13,300 bases of DNA, taken from NCBI GenBank assembly GCA_027596945.1, contig JADGJH010000901.1, positions 1 through 13,300 on the forward strand, written 5' to 3'. A program made the position numbers and the translations under genes. Shown here piece after piece: positions 1 to 7,778 of the stretch. Position 1 is the first letter of the stretch; every line of letters begins with the position of its first letter. The DNA comes from Physocladia obscura. Lineage: Eukaryota > Chytridiomycota > Chytridiomycetes > Chytridiales > Chytriomycetaceae. The notes beneath the pieces were generated by a model, which was not told the origin of the DNA, did not search any database, and worked only from the letters and a program-made list of their open reading frames with translations.

Positions 1-729
1 GTTCATTAGTTTTATTATTCTTAATTTTATTTTTTCTCATTACTCGCATTCAGGAATTTACTAGTTCCTGCAGTTATGAGTTTTTATTACCCTATTGAAG
101 CAAAAAAATAAATTCAATCAGTAGTTCAAAAAAAGTTTGAAACACAATGAATTTGCAAATATTCATATAAATACAGATTTCGGTGAGGAAAAATGCTTTT
201 TTAAAGATTATCCTTTGAGTCACAGAAAATAATATGGATTTGTAATACTTAAATTGCGTTCTTTGTTCTGGCTTGCATGTTTTCATATTTGAGTCAAGGA
301 TACACGAAATCTTGGGTTACAATTTTTTTGCCTGGTCAGTTTCAAAAATGTCAATCATAAACTATACAAGCACAGGCTGACAATCCCTCAACAAAAAATA
401 ATTGAAAAGGAATTGTAAGTTCTTGAGGGGTGCTGATGACACAGCAATGCAAGAACTGCCAACTTTACAAACAATCATTGGCCATTTTAATGAATTGCAA
501 AAAAAATTGGTCGAAGAGTTGAAATATCACGTAGTTAAATGTTTAGCGGGGGTGCTCTGGAAACATCAAATAATAATATTGAAATGTGCAAGAAGTTTTG
601 GTCAGATGAAATTATTTGAAATATTTGTTTTCGTGGCAGTCAAAGGTTTTGAATATAGGGAGTCAGAATATATTTATACGTTTTTGTCAATTCAAAGGTA
701 AAATCAAATTTTAGTGACTCATTTGAATT
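1..729. other. AT-rich region without a supported gene
   Basis: No domain or splice-linked coding structure is recognisable on either strand. The longest open frame is a 99-codon stretch at 402-701 (+). Its first half (containing ELPTLQTIIGHFNELQKK) looks more protein-like than its second half, but I recognise no family and see no partner exon, so I do not call it a gene. The 64-codon frame on the minus strand at 92-286 is rich in Phe, Ile and Lys, as expected from AT-rich non-coding DNA. Confidence 0.6.
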
Positions 730-1597
730 TTGATCAATCAAATAAAATCATCAAAAATAAGACTTTTACGATCAAATCTGCCCACGGAGATCCTGCAAGG
801 CATTGCCATTAATCTTCCTATCGACAAGTATCTGCCAAGCTTTGACCTCGCTCTTAGGCGGCGCTTTCTTATAGACGCCGTTTTTGCTTGCAAACATCTG
901 ACTGTGGCACTCAAGAATACGAAGGTGCACATTATACGGCAGGAATGGGGTATTTTTTTGCTGTATTATTGCGCTGCAGCATTTTCTTTCCTTTCGTTTT
1001 GGAATGACAGGAAATTTAGAAACAACACAACGACAGCTACACATAAGGCCTATTGGCTCAATCCATCAGACTTTGTTCCATGAGCGGTTTTGGATCGGCG
1101 ATCTTTTTTCTTTGGCTGCACAAGTCGGTGCAGCTGATGTTGTTGATATTTTGCGTTGCGACAAAATATCAAACAATGACATGTTCTGTGGAATCAATTT
1201 GGAAAATTTACGATCTGTTGATCCGGTTGATCCAGGAAATGAAGATGATCTGGCGCTTCGTTTGGCTTGCCGATATGGGCACCGTGATATAATTATGCGA
1301 CTGCTCTATGACTTGCGTGTGAATCCCAATGGCAGAAACACGACATAGGGTCAAGTGCACTGCAAAATATTTTCGAATCTCAGCATGGACTGATTTATGA
1401 AGCTGTCAAAGCTGGTGATGCGGATATTGTACGAATATTACTTATGCAAATCTCTGAGTTCCTATTTTTACGAAGCCTTTAAAATCAGACAATTCGAAAT
1501 CTGTGAGGTTCTTGTTTCTGATATACACGGTGATCCTGCAGAAAGATATTATCCAGGTTTAGGAAAGTATTCGTCATTCCATAAAAAGTTCCTGTGA
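730..1597 (+). pseudogene. Decayed F-box/ankyrin-repeat gene
   Basis: I see an F-box-like N-terminus followed by ankyrin-like repeats split over shifting frames. The first frame (730-1083) has LPTEILQGIAINLPIDKYL, an F-box-type helix start, about 18 residues in, and ends at a stop. The reading continues in another frame from about 1085 with SLAAQVGAADVVDIL and then the ankyrin helix pair LALRLACRYGHRDIIMRLL (about 1249-1305). A further shift near 1345 gives LIYEAVKAGDADIVRILL (about 1390-1443). A shift back near 1455 gives YEAFKIRQFEICEVLVSD and a stop at 1597. No GT-AG introns reconcile these frames, so decay is the simplest reading. F-box/ankyrin proteins are normally substrate receptors of SCF ubiquitin ligases, and such genes are, as I recall, expanded in chytrids. 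Assembly indels are an alternative to true decay. The family call is likely, the exact boundaries are not. Confidence 0.65.
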
Positions 1598-2023
1598 ATG
1601 TGAATTTAAAATAAAATTGTTATTTCATAAGATAAAAAATATGTCTATGAAATTAATTTTGTACCTTCTTCACAAAATAGCATTAGTGGAATTTCTATAA
1701 ACAAATTTTCTGATAGCTTATGATGAAATACTGAAATAGATAACCAAACAGTTATTGGTTGTTTGTTGGATCTGGTAAATTGGCGAATACAAGAGCAAGT
1801 TGCCAGCAATAAGGTGAGTTGCCACCAGTTAATATGGCAGATGAAATGATTTTTTCTAACAAATTACAATTAAGTCAGCTCTATTTATTAGAAGCCGCAG
1901 TGAGATTGAATGAAAATAAAAATCAGCAGTGTGCCTGACCGTGAGGGAAAAGGTGTGGGTGTGGCATTTGGGAGGTAAGAATAGAAGTAGAATTTTTGAT
2001 TAAAAAAAAAAAAAATTGCAACA
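1598..2023. other. Spacer with possible remnant of the ankyrin locus
   Basis: There is no intact gene. A short open stretch at 1739-1855 (+) reads QTVIGCLLDLVNWRIQEQ, which could be one more degraded ankyrin helix from the locus at 730-1597, but this is weak. Next to the 3' end of the minus-strand VOC gene is a 13-base A tract (2002-2014), a T-rich stretch in the sense of that gene. I see no AATAAA for that gene within about 100 bp of its stop. Confidence 0.4.
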
Positions 2024-2923
2024 TCACACCACTGTCTCATAGAAAACAACACAAACATTGCTCACAGGATCCGCACACGCATATTCCCTAGTTCCCCACG
2101 CAGTTTCCAAAACTCCGCCACCTCTTTTCAACACACTTTCATGGATCCAAGCGTCAAATCCACATTCACGTACGAGTTCACGCACTTTCTCCACGTTGCG
2201 AACTTGTACGCGAATTTGAGGTGCTTCTTGTGTTTTGTCATACGCAGCATCAACTTCAATTAGATGGAACCGCGAGTTTGACGGGATGTGGGTGAAGATC
2301 AAATGCGATTCTGCCACGGCTGAAGTGACTTTGTAGCCGAGAATAGTTGTGTAGAAGGCGACGGATGAATGTGGTGTTTTCTCCAATAATTTGAGCGATC
2401 CGATAGCCGGGAGGATGAATTCCTGGCCAGCAACAATAACACCGCTATTGATTTGAGTGCGGTTTTGCGGTGGCTGGATTTCTCCGTCTTGTTGATAAAA
2501 CGAGATGCAGACATTTGTCTGTGGGTCCCGGCATTCCCATTCTCGAGTACCCCATTCTGTGTTTCTAATACCTCCGCCACGTTCGACGACAGCTGGATGG
2601 ATCCATGCCGGGAATGTCGTTTCAACGCTGGCTTTGACTGCATCTATGTCAACCAGTTTGAAGAGAATCTGTGGCGCCTCACGCCCTTTGTTGAAATCAC
2701 CTGGTTCAACAGATGTGATATGGAATTTTGAGTTTGATAGGTCGTGGATGAGGATCACATGATTGTCCAGCTCTAGTGTTGGCCGAAACCCTAAGATACT
2801 AGTATAGAAATCTGATGTTTGTTTCAAGGGCTTGAATGCTGGAACAAAGTATTCTTGGCCAACGAGTAGTTCCATCGTGTTGGAGTTTCGCTCGTTGAAA
2901 ATTTTTTCATCTGAAACATCCAT
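2024..2923 (-). CDS. Tandem VOC (glyoxalase-fold) domain protein
   Basis: Intronless 299-residue protein with two homologous halves. Domain 1 is about residues 20-145 and domain 2 about 163-297. Each half starts with GQE-[YF]-x3-PA, has an FYT-[ST]-ILG helix (DFYTSILGF and AFYTTILGY), then a paired RGGG...WGTRE segment and a closing DP-x2-NVC-x2-FY strand. This is the pattern of the vicinal oxygen chelate fold (glyoxalase I, bleomycin resistance proteins, extradiol dioxygenases), where two modules form one cup-shaped site. The acidic metal ligand usual in the last strand (DPDGN...E) is not evident in either half, so enzymatic activity and substrate are open. No signal peptide or membrane segment is seen, which suggests a cytosolic protein. 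The start at 2923 is the first ATG of the frame; a second in-frame Met at residue 17 (NTMELL) also fits the domain edge. The gene lies 69 bp downstream of the methyltransferase stop on the same strand. The fold is firm, the function unknown. Confidence 0.9.
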   Translation of the reverse strand: MDVSDEKIFNERNSNTMELLVGQEYFVPAFKPLKQTSDFYTSILGFRPTLELDNHVILIHDLSNSKFHITSVEPGDFNKGREAPQILFKLVDIDAVKASVETTFPAWIHPAVVERGGGIRNTEWGTREWECRDPQTNVCISFYQQDGEIQPPQNRTQINSGVIVAGQEFILPAIGSLKLLEKTPHSSVAFYTTILGYKVTSAVAESHLIFTHIPSNSRFHLIEVDAAYDKTQEAPQIRVQVRNVEKVRELVRECGFDAWIHESVLKRGGGVLETAWGTREYACADPVSNVCVVFYETVV

Positions 2924-2959
2924 TGTCCGGGATCAATTTTAACGTTACTAATAGTATAA

Positions 2960-2965
2960 TTTATT
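2960..2965 (-). terminator. Putative poly(A) signal of the methyltransferase gene
   Basis: On the minus strand this reads AATAAA, 27 bases after the stop of the methyltransferase and about 36 bases before the ATG of the VOC gene. It is the only canonical hexamer I see in this 69-bp gap, so cleavage would fall in or next to the leader of the VOC gene. Confidence 0.45.
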
Positions 2966-2992
2966 ATTATTTTCGATACTATTTCACCACGT

Positions 2993-4192
2993 TTAGAAAG
3001 GTTTTCGAAATTTGCCTTGCATCCAAACACGATACATTTTTAACTGTCGCGATCGATTGACCAGCAACCGCCGATCGACGACACTCTGAAGGATTTCGAA
3101 GCCAGAAAACAATTTGGTTTCGACTTCTTCCTGTGTGAAAAAATAAACTTGTGTCCCGTCGCCGCGGATGTAGAAATTTTCGTCAAGCATTCGTCCTTTT
3201 TTGAAACGCAATTGGGCCATGTCATATCGCCCATAATCTGAAACCGAGCATCAAAAAAAAAAAAAAAAAAAGAGGGGGAATACCTCTAAATAAACATAGT
3301 CCACCAGGTTTTAAAATATTGAAAATATTGCGTGACGCTTGCTCCCAGTCTCGGGGATTCAAAGCGGAGAGAACAAAAATGCAGACGCAAATATCCACCG
3401 ATGCAGGAAGTATTTCTGGTGGAATTCCATGTGCTGAGGTCACGTCATAAACAAAAGCTTTGCAGTTTTGTTCATTGTATGCTGGGTTCTGTTTCACCAC
3501 CTCGACTGCCGTTGATGAAAAATCGACTGCATAGACAAATATTGAAGGATCTTCTGCGATTAACGGGAATGCCTATAAATTTGTCAATTATTGATTATTT
3601 TGTGTGAACTGGCACACTTTCTCTTTTTTGGCAGTCACTTTAACTCGCGTCAATTAGTCGCATCTTTACGTACAGTATTACCAGCACCACAGCCAATCTC
3701 AAAGACAGTTTTTCGAGAACCATCATTGTTTCCAGAGAATGATCCGTCGACGGGTTTAAAGAGCTCGGGAAACTCCTGCTTGAGCCAATGGCGGTCCATG
3801 AAAAAAGAATTCGTATGGTTCGAGTAGAACTTGTCCCAGAAGCCTATTATCGTATAATCCCAGAGTGAGCGAGGGATGGGGAGAGTGGTATTTGAAAGTA
3901 AAGAAATACCGTTGGCATCTTTTGAATACAGTTCGCGGTCGGTTATGCTCACCATGTGTTCCTTCTGGACTGCGATCTTTGCTTGTGCGTTGAGTTCGGC
4001 CTCTTCGGTCCACTCGGCATTGTCCCATGCGTTGTGCGCAAACACATCCATTGAGTCTGGCTGGAGGATGCGCCCGCCAAATCCGGCGAGTGCACTCTGG
4101 CGATTTCCCTGTTGTTCGCTAGCACCATTGGTGTCATGTACTTTTCCTTTCCGAGTCGGTTTGCGTGCAGTGGTATCACCCTTGTTATCCAT
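2993..4192 (-). CDS. TRM140: tRNA N3-methylcytidine methyltransferase, METTL2/Trm140 type
   Basis: Three exons read on the minus strand: 4192-3674, 3572-3284 and 3237-2993. They give 350 residues. Intron 1 (3573-3673, 101 bp) is GTACGT...TAG in phase 0; intron 2 (3238-3283, 46 bp) is GTATTC...CAG in phase 1. Joining them restores the family sequence exactly at GCGAGNT/AFPL and LFR/DYGRYD. Residues 38-64 carry the N-terminal signature (FGGRI, then [16 protein letters not shown]) typical of METTL2/METTL8/Trm140 and absent from METTL6/Trm141. SAM-binding motif I is EIGCGAG (residues 165-171), and the acidic motif II residue is D190 in YAVDFSS. LKPGG and [13 protein letters not shown] follow. The family methylates C32 in the anticodon loop of tRNA-Thr, often with an adaptor protein such as seryl-tRNA synthetase. 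Length is normal for the core enzyme; the actin-binding extension of yeast Abp140 is absent. The start at 4192 has A at -3 and G at +4. The frame stays open upstream to an ATG at 4393, giving a 67-residue basic extension antisense to the neighbouring gene (see findings). Confidence 0.92.
3253..3271. repeat. 19-base A homopolymer inside a 46-bp intron
   Basis: The tract is A19 on the plus strand and therefore T19 in the sense of the methyltransferase gene. It fills much of intron 2 (3238-3283) and could serve as the polypyrimidine tract. Homopolymers of this length are prone to slippage and to sequencing error, but an error here would not change the protein. Confidence 0.9.
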
Positions 4193-4223
4193 GGTTGGAT
4201 TGTTTTTGTTATCGAAAGAAACA
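4189..4223. promoter_or_regulatory. Ultra-short divergent promoter region with CCATGG palindrome
   Basis: The methyltransferase (minus, ATG ending at 4192) and the mannosyltransferase (plus, preferred ATG at 4224) point away from each other with 31 bp between start codons. The palindrome CCATGG (4189-4194) contains an ATG on both strands: the minus ATG at 4192-4190 and a plus ATG at 4191-4193, which is in frame with the mannosyltransferase. There is no room for two separate promoters, so transcription probably starts inside the opposite gene's coding DNA or from a shared bidirectional core. No TATA box is evident. Confidence 0.55.
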
Positions 4224-6465
4224 ATGGCTGGGCGGTGGAAGCTGCAAACTGCCGTGCTTCTTGCGCTGTGTGTTTTGTGCTTGGCGCTCGTGCGACTGCA
4301 GGCCAGCAACGATGCGTACGCAGCACCGCCAGCTGTAAACAACAACTTGAAGCCAAACAAAGAGGCGCAGGATCTTCTGCAGGCAAAGATCAAGCAGGCG
4401 CAGGATATCCAATCTCAGGTGCAGTTGCACATGCAAGCACATCCAGATGTAAAAAACAAGGACATCAATAAGCCGCCCGTTCGTTTCAGCGACAACGACG
4501 ACTCGGCCGTCGTTCCCAACAAGCAACAGCAACCACAACAACCCGCCAACAACAACATCAGCAACAACACTTCTAGCAACAGCTCTCCCCACGGCTATAG
4601 GCTGCCGAAAAAGAACATTCCCCTCGCCGATCTTGAGTCAAACATTGACCTGATGCACGCCCGTTTCCTCGACTTTCTCAACGGTGAAGAAAGCGCAACA
4701 GTTGACAAGTTTCGTTAATCGCACCTCTATCCCACTTCCACCTCTCCATCAAATACGCGCCTACGCTTATCCAATATTGTAAAATGTGACAGCTCTCCGT
4801 TCGGCGTGTTCGGCGGCTCCCTGCTCTCGCTTGACACGCCTTTCAACATTCGTTCCACCTGGAACCGCATCCACCAATACGCTCTCAAAGTCCACTCACT
4901 CGAATACGACCGTTCCGATATTCGTCAACTCGCGCGTCGCGTCCGCGCAAACTTAATTGCGTACTCTCTCCTCTACGAAAAGCCTTCCCTAATCCCACTT
5001 CTTGCCCTCTCCGCCTCTGACCACAAGACAAGCGCCGCCGATGCCACTAGCGCTCTCACTCGAGATTTACATGCTGTTGTTAATGGCACCACGAACCTAG
5101 TGTTTTCTTGGATCAAGCCAAAATTTTCTTCAATAAGGAGTCTCCATGAGTCGTTTTCTGGGAAAAAGGCTGCTTTGGCTTCTTCAAAATTTGACGATTT
5201 GGGTTGGTATTGGGAAAAAATGCATTGCCAGAAACGCGAGCTAACAAAATATCCAAACTAGGCATTGTGATCACGACGGGTCAATGGCATTTCGAACTTG
5301 CCGTGCATGCGATAATCACCCTCCGAAACGTTCTAAACTGTACATTACCAATCGAAGTCCAATATATGGGCGAAAACGACTTGACGAAAGACATGCGTAA
5401 AGCATTCAATTCAATGCCAAACGTGAAAACCGTTGACGTGCGTGAAACATTCAACACGCCGAATATTGGCGGATGGGCCATCAAGCCATTTTCAATTTTG
5501 GCGTCCAGCTTCCGACACGTGATTTTCATAGATGCCGATGCACTGTTTTTTCAGAACCCGGAAACTGTGGTGCGCGAAAGCGTGATTTATAAACAGTTTG
5601 GGCAGATTTTTTATCACGATCGAAGTTTGTTCAAGAATGATCCGGCGACGTGGTTTCATGGGATTAATCCAGTCATGTCAAAATATGCAAAATCTCTCAG
5701 GTAAAAGTGATGAGACAAATAAAAAAACAACAAGTGACCAAAACAAAAATTGCAACATTTAAATCAAAATTAGAGACATGTGTAGTGAGCAAGAAAAGGA
5801 AAATTAATTCTTATTTTTGGTTTTATATTTCATTTTTTTTAGGTATTTAAATGGATTAACACATCACGAAATGGAATCTGGTGTTGTTGTGATGGATAAG
5901 GGCCGAACAGGAATTCTCCATGCACTTTTGATGGTTTGCCAGATGAACTTAAAGCCAGAACAAGAAGGTGTGTACCATATCATGCATTATGTATTAATTT
6001 TCATGCATTGCAGAAAACTACAAAAACATGCACGGCGATAAAGAAACTTTCTGGATGTCATTCGACATGGCCCGTGTCCCATATAAGTTCACTCCAACCT
6101 TTGGCGGAACAGTTGGATACAAAAACGAAAAAGGAAATGTGTGTGGCGGACTTTTCCACACTGACGAATTCCAGCGCCCGCTTTGGTGGAACGGTGGCGT
6201 TCTTGCCAACAAACACCACCATAAAGATTCTGGATTCATGCGGTTTGAGTATGCCGCTTTTGATACTGACGCGGATAAGATTGAATGGGAGTGGGAAACG
6301 GAAACGACACCGTTTTGTTTGGGGCCGCGGTATCCTGATCAGGAGATTGTGCCACTTACACAAAAGGAGAAAAATGCTGGGGCGGCGTTTGTTCAACTGT
6401 ATAAGGATCTTAAAGAGAATGGATGGGCAGATTATTTTGAAAAACATTATGATGTCAATTTTTGA
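4224..6465 (+). CDS. GT71 mannosyltransferase, Mnn1-type, Golgi
   Basis: Five exons: 4224-4708, 4793-5202, 5262-5700, 5843-5967 and 6014-6465. Together they make 636 residues. Phases agree at every junction and three joins restore obvious family sequence (FDDL/GIVITTG, SLR/YLNGLTHHE, PEQE/NYKNMHGD). It looks like a type II membrane protein: a hydrophobic anchor at about residues 7-24 (TAVLLALCVLCLALV), then a stem rich in Gln, Asn and Ser with several N-glycosylation sequons (about 85-130), then the catalytic domain. The core has GGWAIKPF (368-375) and FIDADALFFQNPE with the DAD metal/GDP-mannose motif at 389-391, then MESGVVVMDK, as expected for GT71. Such enzymes add alpha-linked mannose from GDP-mannose to N- or O-glycans in the Golgi; linkage cannot be read from sequence. 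Intron lengths are 84, 59, 142 and 46 bp. Weakest is the first, with donor GTTTCG; the second has donor GTTGGT and a good GCTAAC branch site. An in-frame ATG at 4191 would add 11 residues, but the ATG at 4224 has better context (ACAATGG). Confidence 0.9.
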
Positions 6466-7778
6466 ATTTTTTTTTTTTCATTATTCATTTTTTGTGTTTG
6501 TAAAGAATAAAATAAAACTGGAAGCAAAATCTTGATATTCTCCCAAAGCTGTTTGTGAAATTGCAAAATAGTCTCAAGACTTCAGAATTTCGCATCAGAA
6601 AGCGTGCGGTCGACTACTGGCGTGTCCAAAGCTCTGCACTTTCCGGGTTATTTTATTGCAGGAGTAATTTTCTCGTTCTACGAAAATTTATTTTTTCTGT
6701 GACTGAATGTGGTAAACTTTTGGAGCTATTCAGCTAATATTGATGCTTTTGATTGAAAGCAGTTAATACAGTAACAAAGGGCAATCTGGACTCTGAGGTG
6801 AACATCAAAATTGGAATAATTTGAGTCATTTGATCCCACATTTCTCACTCCCTTCGATTTTTATCCAACAGATGGCGTACTTTTCCGAAATTTTGATGAT
6901 TTTCAGTCCCATACACTTTTATAAAAATTGCAATTGTTTCACCAGATGGATTTGTTGGAATCATGTTTGGGAGTCTTGCTAAAAAGAAGGCCTTGGTTTG
7001 CTCAGTGGGTTATCTATCCAGATTGAAGCAAGAAATTTCGGGGCTTGTAATACATCAAAGTTTCAACCACGCAATGGATGTTTTTTTGTTTTTTTTCCCA
7101 TAAATGACTTTGTTGCAACATATTTAGGAGAATATGAGCCCAATCCGCATTTCTGGCTGCCTGTTTCCATCCCAATTGATGTCCGGTCATTGCCACGGCT
7201 CTCTCCATCTGTGTATACCTTCCTGTATACTTTCGTGTGGACTATGAGTGGGTTCTCCATAGGGAGACCCAAGTGGGCTATTGCATTCCCAAACACAAGA
7301 AAATTTCTAAAAAACTTCCAGTACAGCTTCATCATCAATATTGTCCAGCACAAAGAGTTGGAGTGAGCCTTGAGAATTCAGACGCACAGTCTTGCGATTG
7401 CAATATATCCAATACAATGCATTCAATAAAAAAATTGAAGGCAATTTATCTTGTTAAGGTGAACTCGTTTATCTGTCAAGGAATCCAATTATAGAGATAT
7501 CTAGTTATTGAGCTTAGTTTTTACAGGCCTGCAAGCATACCTATTTTTATTTTGCGTGTTTTCGATCGGCTCTCGGACATTATTGACGACGTGATTGAAA
7601 ACAATAAGCTGATCCATCTGTTCAAATAAAGGAAAACATCGAAATGATGAGGGAGCAAATATTTTTGGAAGCGATGGGAAAGGTGACTATGACATTGAGA
7701 GCTGGTGCAGTGGCTGTGCTTTGTGGTTCAGCGATGGTTGATAAAGCAATGAAATTCAACTCATGAAAAGCCAGCAAC
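6466..7778. other. 1.3 kb without a recognisable gene, possible coding relics
   Basis: Apart from the 3' end of the upstream gene I can assign nothing. Several moderate open stretches exist on both strands. On plus, about 6946-7095 reads GFVGIMFGSLAKKKALVCSV and onward, and 6998-7366 is open for 122 codons. On minus, 7063-7353 is open for 96 codons. About 7563-7628 (+) reads VFDRLSDIIDDVIENNK, and a 40-codon frame at 7644-7766 reads MMREQIFLEAMGKVTMTLRA from its first ATG. Some look protein-like, but they do not join by plausible introns and match no family I know. They could be remnants of a decayed gene or upstream exons of the E2/F-box gene; the latter is not needed, since the E2 fold is complete from 7779. 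Confidence 0.4.
6506..6516 (+). terminator. Putative poly(A) signals of the mannosyltransferase gene
   Basis: Two overlapping AATAAA hexamers (6506-6511 and 6511-6516) lie about 40 bases after the stop codon, following a T-rich stretch. This position is typical for a fungal 3' UTR. Confidence 0.6.

Noticed and set aside
402..701. 99-codon open frame as a gene
   Set aside because: No recognisable domain, the second half looks like translated AT-rich DNA, and there is no support for exons around it.
2453..2762. Plus-strand open frames opposite the VOC gene
   Set aside because: They are antisense shadows of a well-supported two-domain coding sequence.
3876..4223. Upstream in-frame extension of the mannosyltransferase by up to 116 residues
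   Set aside because: This stretch is antisense to conserved methyltransferase coding sequence, and the downstream ATG at 4224 directly precedes a normal type II membrane anchor.
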